In this document: positions 12,004 through 22,829 of the stretch, in pieces
Numbering within the stretch: the first letter of the stretch is position 1
How the letters are laid out: each line of letters opens with the position of its first letter
Program-made: the position numbers and the translations under genes
DNA from: Gnetum montanum
Taxonomy: Eukaryota > Streptophyta > Gnetopsida > Gnetales > Gnetaceae
DNA length: 64,000 nucleotides
Direction: 5' to 3'
Assembly (NCBI GenBank): GCA_015680685.1
Contig: MNCI01001919.1
Coordinates: 261,493-325,492 of the forward strand
The notes under the pieces: generated by a model
Databases searched by the model: none
Told to the model about the DNA's origin: nothing
Seen by the model: only the letters and a program-made list of their open reading frames with translations

Positions 12004-13290
12004 ATGCCTCAAACGAAGAAGATAGTTCCATATTTTTCAAGAGACATGAATGACATGAGAAAATCTCTCAATCTCATTATTGAGAAAATTAAAAATCTTG
12101 AAGAGAACAAAGGACATGATACTTTACCAAAGGAATCCAAGAAAGGGTAAAAGTCATGTAATTCTTCACCAGGACATTATCCAAGGCATTCCTCAATGTC
12201 ATCCCTTGAAGATGATATTCCTTTTAAAGATGAATACTTTGGAGAAGGAGAAGGAGAAGCTCAAGATGATTTTTTTCTTTATGCTCCTAGTGCTAAAAAT
12301 AAGTCTCAAGGCTTTATTTTTCCTAGGAAAGGGAAATGAAACTTCCTTCTAAGACTTAAAAAAAGCAAGGTAAAGGAATTGAAGTCACTCTTGCAAAAGC
12401 TTTTAGAAATTCTTCAAGGATGCTTCATGTTGAAGTCAAATCCTTTAATGACATGGAGGGAACTAAATTTTTTCTCCCTTGGCTAAAAATTATTAACAAG
12501 TACTTTGAACTTGAAGATGTGGAAAATCATCAAAAGGTGTCTTTTTCTGAAACCAAATTGGAAGGCATAGCACTTGTATGGTGGAAGAAGGAAAGTCATT
12601 CTTACAAGGTAAAAAATGGTACTCCTATCAAGGTTTGGTCTTTAATGTAATTCATGCTTAAGCAAAAATTTGAGAAGACTCATCATAGAAAAGAGGCCAT
12701 CCAAAAATTAAAGTACCTAAGGCAAGGTGATAAGAGTATGAAGGACTACTACATGGATTTTTGTAAAGCTTTCCAACTTGTAAAAGTTCATTGGAATGAT
12801 TATGAACAAGCATCCAACTTTCAAGGAGGACTTAAATGGAAGTATCAACAAGAGCTAAGCTTCTATGAGCCCCAAAAATTGGATAAGGCTTTTGAATTAG
12901 CTCTTAAGGCTGAAAAGAAACTTTAAGGCTATACTAGAGATCCTAAATATTATAAGGGAAAGAACTCCAAGGTCTTTAAAAGTGAGAAAGAAGCTATGAA
13001 AAATTGAAATGCCAAGGAAGACACCACTAAGAAGCAAGGGAAGTCCAAGGAATGCCATGATTCCAAGAAAGACTACTCCAAGTATGAAAAGGATCAAGAA
13101 AATGATTATTCCCTCAACCTTCAATGCTTTAATTATGGTAAAAGGGGATACATCCAATGGAAGTGTAATAAAACAAAGGTTTCTAAGAGAAAGGAACTCC
13201 AAATATTAGAAAAGGAAGAATCCTCCAATGAAGGTAGACCTCTTGTGATTGAAGATGGAATAGAAATTAATTCTTACATTTTTATGGGAA
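12004..13290 (+). pseudogene. EB gag pseudogene
   Basis: The start is ATG 12004 (MPQTKK), matching the EC gag start MPPKKN at 16491. The first ~50 codons form a charged helix (RDMNDMRKSLNLIIEKIKNL). A frameshift between about 12150 and 12420 follows. The core is in one frame from 12420 to 12926 with a stop at 12648-12650, where EC has a Lys codon. It shows the usual gag words (WWKKES, LKQKFEKTHHRKEA, YLRQGDKSMKDYYMDF). A zinc knuckle lies at about 13125-13165 (CFNYGKRGY..WKC), with the second Cys and the His both replaced by Tyr. Sequence similarity to EC continues to about 13285 and then stops. Confidence 0.85.
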
Positions 13291-13389
13291 AAGTGAATCT
13301 TGATCAAGAAAATGGCGAGGAAGAAAGATTTGATGAAGTAGATATCAATGAGAAAATGAGTTTTCAAGTATCTCTTATTGAGCAAAGGA

Positions 13390-14107
13390 GCACTTAATAC
13401 TCTAAGGTTTCAAAGAAGGAAACCAATGGCTTCATAACAGGGACCAAGAAATCTTCAGGGTCCAAGATGGTGTATGTTGCTAATCAAGGAGGGTTCCTAC
13501 CTCATGAGTCATGGGAGGTGAAGGATCTAAGCCAATGAAGTTGTTAGGATCAAGGGACTTCTCTAAGAATGGTCACAAGCATTACTAGAAGGTATGATTC
13601 TCATAATTTTTGCAATTGTTCTATACCTTGTGGAAAGAGAAAGAAAATTCTAAGCCAAGTTAAGGTTATCTCATGGAAGATAGAGGAGTCTTCTAGCGAA
13701 GATATGTGGAGGATTTAATACTTTGATGGTTTTTTTGATGAAAATGATGTTAAATCCATGGAGAGTTTATGTTTTGAGTTCATACCTCCAAAATGAAATG
13801 AAGAGCTTGTTGATGATTCCTTTGAAGAGGAGAAGCCATTGGAATTAGGAACTCCTATTTGGGATCTTGAACCTTTAAGCTTTGATGATATTGCATAGCC
13901 ACATGTTGAAGATCAAGTTAAACCAAAATTGGATGGGAGAAGAAATGAAGAGATAATTAAGTGTGAGCTTTACCTTGTTGATGGTAGTAATGCCTCTCAT
14001 GTTGAAGCTAGTGTAATGGATGCTAGTTTTTACTTCACCATGGTGGTGGTTTGTTCAATGGTAATGATGTGCATCATGATCATTGTAGTGATTATAATAA
14101 CGTTGTG
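13390..14107 (+). pseudogene. Unknown acidic ORF remnant replacing pol in EB
   Basis: After similarity to EC ends, EB has no protease, RT or integrase. Instead one frame from about 13665 to 14107 stays readable with three in-frame stops. It encodes an acidic product (IEESSSEDMWR, FEEEKPLELG, WDLEPLSFDDIA) and ends in a hydrophobic Val/Met/Ile-rich tail at about 14035-14105 that could be a membrane segment. I do not recognise it. It may be a captured sequence or a diverged extra retroelement ORF. Confidence 0.4.
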
Positions 14108-14422
14108 AGTTCTCTTTTATTTAATACAAGAAATGTGATTTTTTATGCTATTGTTAGTAGGAGAAAAGCTAATGATGGTAATGAATTTGATTTTTTATGG
14201 GATAATGATGGCTATGATGGTAGTCATGGTAGAAAGGTCATTATTGATGTTCGTAAAGACATTGATAATGATATGATTTTCAAGAAATTAAATATGTTTT
14301 CTATAGATTATGATAAGGATAATTTTTTAAAGGTATTGATGAACTCGATTGTCTTAGCTATGAAATGGATGAGTAGCATGAATACAATCTATATTATGTT
14401 GATAATGATGAAAAGAAGCTAA
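14051..14422 (+). CDS. Hypothetical ORF, 123 aa, inside EB
   Basis: This open frame is rich in Asn, Asp, Met and Ile. It overlaps the end of the acidic ORF remnant in another frame and lies 460 bp before the EB 3' LTR. The repeated GATGAT/AATGAT trinucleotides of this stretch favour open frames by chance. No domain, signal peptide or family is recognised. Low confidence that it is translated. Confidence 0.2.
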   Translation: MFNGNDVHHDHCSDYNNVVSSLLFNTRNVIFYAIVSRRKANDGNEFDFLWDNDGYDGSHGRKVIIDVRKDIDNDMIFKKLNMFSIDYDKDNFLKVLMNSIVLAMKWMSSMNTIYIMLIMMKRS

Positions 14423-14861
14423 GTGGTAGTATTCCAAACACCAAGAAGAAGAAGGTAAAAAAGAGGAAAAGTGTGGAAGAAGGAAAATTGGTTTGAGGAG
14501 ACCTAATCCTTTTGAATTTTCTTAATCTTCTTTTGGTGCAGGTCATGGAAGAAATGCATGGGATTTGGTGCTCTTCAAATGAAAGCATGGTGAAGCCTTT
14601 GAGGGCAAAGATCATATCCACTCTTCTTTCATGAATTTCTCCATTATTATGTAAACATAAAACTATGCTAATGTGTGCCATGTAAACATTTTCTTGTATG
14701 TTTATGTATTTTTCAAATAAGGTTTGATGGTAGAAAGAAAATGTTGAGAGCTTTAACCATTCCATGTGTATTATGCTTTGATTTATGTGTGAATTGTGGC
14801 CTATATGAGGGGACAATAGCTATTCCAAGTGTAAAGACATCTTGTGTGGGAATCAAGAGTA

Positions 14862-14880
14862 TTTTGAAGGAGGAGGATGT
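14862..14880 (+). other. EB polypurine tract
   Basis: The purine-rich sequence gaaggaggaggatgt abuts the TGATGTGG start of the 3' LTR at 14881, as expected for the plus-strand primer of an LTR retrotransposon. Confidence 0.75.
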
Positions 14881-15304
14881 TGATGTGGACATTAAATAGG
14901 CCAAAGTAACATCTCTCCAATGATTTGATCTTTCCCTAGAGTTTTGACATGTTTGGAAGTGTTTTGAAACTAAGAATGATGAGTTTAGGAGGTTCCTAGG
15001 GCTATGGGAACTTGTTTGGAGATGCTTAGAGGTTCTAGGCCTCAAAATAAGAATCTTTCTCTTTTGCCCTTGCAAGTGAGAAATTCCAACTACAAGTGAG
15101 ACATCCCAACTACATTTTATATGTCTCAACTGAGACATCCCACATGATTTCAAGATGTCCTAGTTGTTAATAGGCACTTGCGAGTGAGACATCACATTCT
15201 CCTCTGAGATGTCCTAGATAGACATAAGATAATTTCCTATGAGTTTTTAAAGATTTAAATTTTAAATTTAAAGAGTGAAGATGAAGATACGGGGGGGAAA
15301 GCTA
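14881..15304 (+). mobile_element. EB 3' LTR (truncated)
   Basis: It begins TGATGTGGACATTAAATAGGC and follows the 5' LTR at 10914 for about 400 bp, through the U3 repeat array to a point just short of the TATA box. It then breaks off at about 15300, where the EC LTR begins at 15313. EB spans about 4.4 kb (10914-15304), which is short for a Ty3/gypsy element and fits a gag-only, non-autonomous element. Confidence 0.85.
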
Positions 15305-15312
15305 TAATTAGA

Positions 15313-16130
15313 TGATGAGGACATCGCCTAGCCCATATCTAAACCTCAATATATTTGTGCATAGATGTTTGTGTATTTTTGTGTTTTTCTTTCAATGTTT
15401 TTTTGTTAATGATTATTTTATAGTATTTTGGAATGTTTGGGAGTCTTTTAGGATCATTTTGATGACTTTAGGATGTTTTGGGGGCTATGGGGACTTGTTT
15501 GAAGGTGTCCACAGGGTCCAAGCCTCAAAATAAGCATCTTTAACTTTGACCCTATCAAGAAAGACATCTTCACTAATAATTAGACTTCTTCACTACATAT
15601 TAGACATCTTCTTCACCTTAAAGATGTCTTCTTTGATAACTTCTACACTTGGGAGAGACGTTCCCTATTTCTTAAAGACATCTTCTATGCTAACTTACGC
15701 ACTCAAGAGAGACATCTTCTATTTCTTAAAGAAATATTCCATATATTTTAATGAACATTCAATTGAATGATAAATTGGAGGAAAGATGAAGAGACACGGA
15801 AAAAAGGTATAAATAGACCTCTTGGGCCTTCAATTTGCACAAGAAAGTTTCAAGAGAGTGTGTGGGGAGTTGAGAGAAGAGTAGAAAGAGAGAGATAGAG
15901 TCTTGGCATGGTGCCTTGATCATCATCTATGTGAGTGTGTGTTTTCTTTGATTGAGTGTGTGAGAGTTGGATTGAATCTCTTGTCTATCCTTGGGAATTT
16001 CTGCTTCCTTTCAACTATAATTTCTCCATTTCCACAAGAATAAAGCTTTCATTTTCTTTTCCTGTTCAAATTGCTATTTTTTTGATATTAAGAGAGCTTG
16101 GATTATATAATTCATGGAAGCTCCTCATCG
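15313..16130 (+). mobile_element. EC 5' LTR
   Basis: It starts TGATGAGGACATC (compare TGATGTGGACATC in EB) and ends CTCCTCATCG next to a primer site; the last base of the terminal CA has mutated to G. A TATA box (tataaatag) lies at 15808-15816, and the 300 bp after it are very similar to EB's LTR. The U3 repeat words here are gacatcttc-based. No TSD with EB can be defined because the EB LTR is broken at the junction. Confidence 0.85.
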
Positions 16131-16133
16131 GAT

Positions 16134-16147
16134 TTGTATCAGAGAAA
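16134..16147 (+). other. EC primer binding site (tRNA-iMet type)
   Basis: The sequence ttgtatcagagaa lies 3 nt after the LTR, at the same spacing as in EB. It resembles the initiator-Met complement with a few changes. Confidence 0.7.
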
Positions 16148-16490
16148 CTTGGAATTGAAGACAATTACATTCAAGTGGAAAATTCACATCTCAATTGCAC
16201 AGAATCACTCCAAATTCTCAAGCTTGGATGAATTCTCTCTTGCTACTTGTTCTACTCATCCTAGGGTTTTAGAATTTTCCTTTGATTTTTAATTTTGTCA
16301 TCTCTTTCAAGAATTGGAAGATAATTATGTAATTGGACATCCATTGGATTGTAATAGCTAGTGTTTAAAGATCTTTTTCTCATTTCATTTAAGATATGAG
16401 AAATTCTTGTCTCATTCCTTGAGAAATCTTGAAAATTTCACTTTTCCTTGTAAAATTTTGTGAAATTTTCCTTTTATATTACTTTCCATC

Positions 16491-17640
16491 ATGCCTCCAA
16501 AGAAGAATACAATTCAAGAATTCTTAAGAGATATGGATGACATGAGAAATTCCCAAGCTTATTGTTGAGAAAATTGAGAATCTTGGAGAGAACAAAGAAC
16601 CTGCTTCTTCACCAAAGGCCTCCAAGCATAAAAGTCATGCAATTCCTCATCAAAATATTCTTCAAGACATTCCTCAATGTCATACATTGAAGATGATATT
16701 TCTTTTAAAGATGAATATTAAGGAGAAGCTTAAGATGATGCTTTTTTCATGCTCCTAGTGCTGAAAATAAGTCTCCAGGCTTCAGTTGTCCTAGGAAAAG
16801 GAAAAAATAACTTCTTACTAGGCCTCAAATGAAGTAAGGTGAAGGAATTGAAGTCACTTATGCAAAATATTTTAGACACACTTCAAGGATGCCTCATGTT
16901 AAAGTCAAATTCTTTGATTACATGGAAGGAATTGAAGCTTTTCTCTCTTGGCTAAAAATGATTAACAAGTACTTTGAACTTAAAGATGTGGGAAATCATC
17001 AAAAGATATCTTTTTCTGAAACCAAATTGAAATGCATAGCACTTGTATGGTGGAAGAAGTAAAGTCATTCTTACAAGGTGAACAATGGTACTCCTATCAA
17101 GGATTGGTCTTTAATGAAACTCATGCTTAGGCAAAAATTTGAGAAGACTCATCATAGACAAGAGGCCATCCAAAAATTGAAGTACCTAAGGCAAGGTGAT
17201 AAGAGTGTGAAGGATCACTACATGGATTTTTATAATCCTTTATAGCTTACAAAAGTTCATTGGGATGATTATGAACAAGCATCTAACTTTCAAGGAGGAC
17301 TTAAAAGGGAGTACAAACAATAGCTAACCTTCTATGAGATTTGAACATTAGATGAGGCTTTTGAATTGGCTCTTAAGGTTGAAAAGAAACTCCAAGGATA
17401 TACTAGAGGTCCCAAACTTTCTAAAGGCAAGGAATTCAAAGCATCTAAAGGTGAAAAAGGAGCTAAGAAGAAGGGAAATGCAAAAGAAGACACAAAGGAG
17501 AAGTAAGAGAAGTTTAAGGAGAGTTAAGATTCCAAGAAAGACTAATCCAAGAATAGAAATGATCAAGAAAATGACTATACATCCAAATTTCAATGCTTCA
17601 ATTATGGTGAAAAGGGACACAAACATTGGAAGTAAAAAGA
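16491..17640 (+). pseudogene. EC gag pseudogene
   Basis: The start is ATG 16491, with RDMDDMRNS close behind as in EB. The frame breaks early (stop near 16565) and later, but the gag core is recognisable at 16900-17400 (CIALVWWKK, LMLRQKFEKTHHRQEA, YLRQGDKSVKDHYMDF). A zinc knuckle lies at 17594-17635 (CFNYGEKGHKHWK): the second Cys is Tyr, and the last Cys is lost at a stop codon (17633-17635). The second-Cys change is shared with EB, so it predates their split or is a family trait. Confidence 0.85.
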
Positions 17641-17699
17641 TCCAAAGATCTTCAAAGCCAAGGAACTATAGAGCTCGAAAAAGCAAGAATATTCTAATG

Positions 17700-17930
17700 A
17701 AGGTAATCCTCATGCACCAATGATTGAAGATATCATTGAAATTAATTCTTTCACTTTTATGGAAAATGTTAATGCTAATGAAGATCCTAGAAGAAATATT
17801 CTCTTTAGGATTGGAGCTAGGTGTCTATATAATGATGAATGGATACACATTTTAATTGATGGTGGAGCTCAAGAAAATGTGATTTCTTCAAACGCTATTT
17901 CTAAGATAGGTTTGAAGACATTTTAACATC
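17700..17930 (+). pseudogene. EC protease region
   Basis: The frame 17720-17926 contains ILIDGGAQENVISS, the retropepsin active-site region in its DGG form as seen in Reina-like plant chromoviruses. The catalytic Asp is intact. It lies between the gag knuckle and the RT linker, as expected. Whether it was released by self-cleavage from one Gag-Pol frame cannot be judged because frames are broken on both sides. Confidence 0.8.
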
Positions 17931-18215
17931 CTAGGCCCTATAGAGTCCATTGGCTATCTAAGGATCATTTTCAAGAGGTTTAGAAGAAGTGTATTTTTTT
18001 CTTTAAAATTTGTTCTTTTAAATGCAAGGTACATTGTGACATCCTTCCTATTTGATTGTGCTAATGTTATTTCTGGACGACCTTGGAACTCTGACAACAA
18101 GGCTTCTTTTAGTGGTGCAAAAAATGTTTCATTTATTCCAAAGGAAGATGGAATACATGAACTCATTCCTATGACTTGTTAGCAGTATAAGGAAAATATC
18201 CCTAGTAATGCTTCA

Positions 18216-19201
18216 TTGATCTTACTTAGTGAGCAAGAGTACCTACAAGCACATGAAGAGGCTGGGCATGGTTTTTTCATTATGTCAACACTTGCAACAA
18301 GTGAAGAGGAGCATAAAAATGAAATTTCTCCAACCGTGAAACCTTTGGCATTGGAATTTGTTGATGTTTTTAAGGGGAAATGGGAAGGACTTCCACCAAT
18401 AAGATCTATCCAACATCAAATATATTTCATATTGGGAGCTACAATTCCAAATGAAAGAGCCTACTACTTGACTCCAAATCAAAGGGATGAATTAAGCAAG
18501 CAACTGAATTACTATCTAATGTTTTTATTAAGGAATCCATCTCTCCTTGTGCCATTCCAACTATGTTAGTTCCCAAGAAGGACACCGATGAATTAAGGAT
18601 GTGCATAGATTCTAGGGTTGTTAATAGAATTACTATCTAGTATAGATTTCCTATTCCTAGGATGGATGACATTCTTGATGTGCTTGCCAATGCTAAGAGT
18701 TTTCCTAAAATTGATTCAAAAAGTGGTTATCATCAAATAATGATTAGACTAGGAGATGAATGGAAAATAACCTTTAAAACACATGATGGCTTCTATGAGT
18801 GGTTAGTCATGCCTTTTGGTCTAACCAATGCTCTAGCCACATTTATGAGGCCCATGCATGAAGTCCTAAAGGATTTTATTGGTAAATGTTGTATTGTTTT
18901 CATTGATGACATTCTTATTTAAAGTTCTAAGGAAGAGGACCATGTACATCATTTTAGGATGATATGCTTCAAGTTACAAGAGTCAAAGTTGGTGATTAAT
19001 GCCAAGAAATGCCACTTCATGAAGAAAGAAATTGTCTACCTAGGTCATGTTGTCTCCAAGAACCAAGTCAAGATGGAACCATGTAAGATCAAGGCTATTA
19101 AGAAATGGCCTTCACCTAAGGATGTGGGAGAGATGAGATCTTTTCTTGGTTTGGCTAGCTTCTATAGGAGAGTAATTAAGAATTTTAGTTTAATTGCATG
19201 A
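18216..19201 (+). pseudogene. EC reverse transcriptase
   Basis: The linker and RT start lie in 18216-18569 (EFVDVF, GLPPIRSIQHQI, LTPNQRDELSKQ). The core follows in 18662-18922: [40 protein letters not shown], and the YVDD box as FIDD at 18899-18910. The same frame resumes at 18959 after a stop at 18920-18922 (CHFMKKEIVYLGHVVS, PSPKDVGEMRSFLGLASFYRR). Both RT catalytic Asp residues of the box are kept. The wording fits the Reina-like chromovirus group. At least one frameshift lies near 18560. Confidence 0.9.
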
Positions 19202-19299
19202 CCTATGATCTCTTTTTTAAAGAAAAATTCAGAATTTGTGTGGGATAATGAGAAAGAAAAATCCTTCAAGCATGGAAAGAAAAAATTTGTAGTTCTCTA

Positions 19300-19690
19300 G
19301 TTTTTGGCAATTCCAAACTTCTCAAAACTATTTCAAGTGTAAGTAGATGCAAGTGGGCTTGCTATTGGAGGTGTGCTTTCTCAAGAAGATAAGCCAGTTA
19401 CATTCTTTTCTGAAAAATTAAATGAATCTAGGAAAAGTTATAGTATATGAAAGGAAGTTATATGCTATACTTCAAGCCATTAAACATTAAATACATTACT
19501 CACTAGGATTAGAGTTTCTTTTATTTAGTGATCATAGAACACTTAAATTTTTGAATTCTCAAAAGAAATTGAGTGTCAACTACATTAAATGGATAGAGCA
19601 ATTGCAAGAATTTCATTTTTTTTTTTTTGAAACATAGGATTGGAAATTTTGATGTTGTGGCTGATGCTATCTCTAGAGTTCATGTTGTTT
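19300..19690 (+). pseudogene. EC RNase H region
   Basis: Downstream of RT the words VDASGLAIGGVLSQED (the first RNase H Asp), FFSEKLNESRKSY, YAILQAIKH and LFSDHRTLKF are readable, with a frameshift near 19450 and a T-tract at 19617-19628. This is the standard Ty3/gypsy RNase H domain between RT and integrase. It is broken and cannot be made as a single protein. Confidence 0.8.
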
Positions 19691-19821
19691 CTTCTAATGT
19701 GAAAGTTCAAGGATTTGAGTCTTTTGCTTCATTATATCCTAATGATAAGGATTTTGGTGCAATTTGGAAATAGTTCTCTTCCCCATTATTAGGAAGGATT
19801 GATCAATGGAAAGCTTATAAT

Positions 19822-20535
19822 GTGAATAATGTGATTTTGTTTAAGAATGAAAAAATTCATGTTCCAAAGTGTGATTTTAGATACCAACTCCTTGAAGAGA
19901 AATACCAAAGTAACATGGCTACACATATGGGAAAGATCAAGACATTGGAATTGATAAGAAAAAATTATTTTTGGCTAGGTATGTATAGTGATGTCATTAA
20001 ATTTGTAAAAGAATGTTATACTTGTCAAAAGTTCAATGGAGGAAAAGGTGTAGATGGTCATTATCTATCTTTTCCAATCCCAAATGATCCTTGGGAAAGT
20101 GCTTCTTTGGACTTTGTTTGTGGAAATACTAAGACAAAATTTAGTCATAATTCTATACTTGTTGTAGTAGATAGATTTACCAAGATGGCTCATTTTATTC
20201 CATGCAAGAAAAGTAGTGATGCTTCCCATGTTGCACATTTATTCTCTTAGCATGTTATCAAGCTACATGTCATTTCTTTAAACATTGTGAGTGATAGAGA
20301 TCTAAAGTTTACTAGTCATTTTTGGAGATCACATTGGAAATTACTTGGATCCAAGTTGTCTTTTTACATAGCCTATCACCCCCAAACTAATGGGCAAACT
20401 GAAGTTGTGAATAGGTCTTTGTTAAAGGTGGGAAAACATGTTGGCCCATGTTCAATTATCATATAATAATGCTTTACATTCTAGCATTGGTAAGAGTCCC
20501 TTTATGGAAAACTATGGATTTTCACCAAGAATGGT
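19822..20535 (+). pseudogene. EC integrase (C-terminally truncated)
   Basis: The zinc-binding HHCC region has THMG and CYTC, but the first His of the motif reads Tyr (EEKYQ). The catalytic core has Asp at 20110-20112 (SLDF), Asp at 20293-20295 (SDRD) and Glu at 20401-20403 (NGQTEVVNR), giving D-x60-D-x35-E, the canonical DD35E spacing. A stop at 20248-20250 and a frameshift after 20430 break it. Sequence stops at about 20535 (FSPRM), before the C-terminal domain and without a 3' LTR. The catalytic triad is intact, so EC looks younger than E3. Confidence 0.9.
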
Positions 20536-21071
20536 TGATGAGTAACGAACTCTTTTGTTAATCCTTACAACACTGAGAATAGATTAATATTTTTTAATGC
20601 ATTTTACTTTCTTGATCTTTACTTTAATGCATTTGAACTAAGCAATTTATTTCTAGTTTTTAATGAACACAAGCATGACCACTTTGAGCATACATATAGT
20701 ACTTGATAACCCAGAAATGCTTAATGTTTGGTAGCTCAGTAGCACTATATGTGTTCAGGATCTATCCAGGAAAGTGGGGTGGTTACTTTTGTTAGGCAAG
20801 TTTAGATCTTATTTTCCACTATTCATTAGCTTAGTTAATTTATCTCTTTATCATCATTAGGCGCAACATAGAATTAGACATCATATGCTTCACTTTGGAC
20901 AAAACCATACGTGACAAAGCTACCACTAGTCTAAGTGGGAAGACAATGAACTATGATCAAGGCATAGCGATCTAGGTGCCACAACTAGTCCCATCCATAG
21001 AATTCAACTGGATTGCACGTGAATGCTTGTAATTCATATGGTTGAGTGTAGGGGTACCTCACCGCTCATCA
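20536..21071 (+). mobile_element. LTR fragment (Athila/Tat-like family)
   Basis: It begins TGATGAG exactly where EC integrase breaks off. It then enters the R/U5 half of the LTR (cttgataacccag, gtaggggtacctc) and ends CGCTCATCA at 21071. The U3 and TATA part is missing. It is about 536 bp against 800-1000 bp for full copies. No TSD is visible. Confidence 0.7.
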
Positions 21072-21978
21072 CTTATAATTGCCTATATAAATATACACAG
21101 CTATTGTATTTATGGTACCTTTTGATCATTGCATAGCTAAACTCTTGCAGTTTTCTTCCATGAAAGTTAGAATATTTTTCCACTGAGTGCTTATAGTAGG
21201 AATTCGAGTACTTGTTATACATGAACATACTTAGGATCATCACCTGGAACTACACTACTCATCCTACTATGTAGGATTCCATGAGGATTTGTAGATCAAT
21301 GAAAGACTAACCTCTTTGAATGGTTATACCTTGGCTTGAACCAAGGTCTTCAACTTGAGAAATGAGCCCCTCACCATCACTTCAAATGATGGTACCTAGA
21401 TACACTTGCATGATAGAAATGGAATTGAGATTTTTCCAATTCATTACAACACTTGGCTTGGAACTTTAATTTAATTTCTTGTAATTTATTTTAATATTTC
21501 CTCTACTTTGTATGAAATTAGTTAAATATTTTATTCCATTGAATTTAGTGAATTTACATAAGTACAACCAACTTTAAGTATAAATTTACTAGTACTTGGT
21601 AACCCAACTACAACTCACTTGGTACACGTAGTAGTGAAATACTCAATAATTCAACAATGTTAGTACACATTCATGATGGGTACGGTAAGTGAGGAATGGA
21701 TACTCTATGCTTAGGCTAAATTAGACTTATGTCCCTTACTTAGGATAATTAGATTTATATTTTAATATTTGAATAATTAAAAAAATAATCATATCTCTCT
21801 ATCATACTTAACTATAGCACTTAATCCCATGCAAGTATGATTTGGGAAGACAACAATCAACATGTAGCACTTGACTATCTAAGGCATCCAACTAGTCCCA
21901 TCTATAGAATTCAACTCTATCATGTCTGAATGCTTGTGATTTGTATGGTTAGGCATAGGATTACTTTGCAACTTATCA
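21072..21978 (+). mobile_element. Second, 5'-truncated LTR fragment
   Basis: It starts directly after the previous fragment with a TATA-like tatataaatatac (about 21083-21096), followed by R/U5 words (ttgcagttttcttcc, cttggtaacccaac). It ends ggttaggcataggatt..acttatca at 21978, the decayed form of the family terminus. U3 before the TATA box is missing. The head-to-tail pair suggests a rearranged or recombined solo-LTR site. Confidence 0.6.
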
Positions 21979-22829
21979 CTTCCTCTCCTACAAAAGTTGA
22001 TATTTCAACAAAGCTTTCTATTGATACATCAAATTCTTTTGCTATTGTAAGTTTTAACACAAATATAAAAAATGAGATTAGGAGCAAATCCATCCTTCTA
22101 ATAATTAGTTTTTCTCTTTTGATTTTTTAAAAAAATTAGTATAAGGATGTACATTTGAGTAACATTCATAAAATTATAAAGTCATTGCTTTCCATGCTAT
22201 ATTGAGTGCTTTCTACACAGTGATTAAGCATGAGTTATACCCTTTTTTTCTTGCTTATTATTAATTCTTCTATGGGACCTGATACATACATACCTCTAAC
22301 CCATCCCCTTCTCATTGATGGGCTACACCTAAGATTGAACAAGTATTATAACTTAAGAAACAACTACCTTACAATCATTCTAAATGATGCCCCTTAAAAA
22401 CATAATTTACATTGGGCTATAGAATTTTTAAATATTAGAAACAAACTCCCCAAAAGTATCTATATCCTTCAAATACTTCTTTTGAATGCTTTCATAATTT
22501 ATAGTAAATAACATTATTACAAGATTTGAAAAATTAACAAAGTAGAGCTAAATCTTATTAATCTAACATGATTCTTGTTGAATATAGTAAAATAATGCTA
22601 CTTTGAAACCTGCTTAAATAATGCTATCTAAAATCTTATTGTAAAATTATCATAATATTATTTGTGTTGTTGAACTATATGTTAAGCTTAAAACTTAGAG
22701 TTGACCTTAAAATGTTAAAGTTTAAATATCATGTATTTTACCACGTTTAGCACCAACTTGGCATTAGATGCACCCATAAGATTTTAATTGCATTGAATAT
22801 ACAATTCTTTTAAGAATCTCAAAACACTA
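21979..22829. other. Unassigned AT-rich sequence
   Basis: No gene, LTR terminus or recognisable domain is seen. An open frame at 21930-22130 straddles the LTR end and is not credible. It may be old retroelement sequence. Confidence 0.5.

Noticed and set aside
14394-14816. Minus-strand ORF of 140 aa in EB
   Set aside because: It is antisense to EB internal sequence, has no motif and matches no relative; judged chance.
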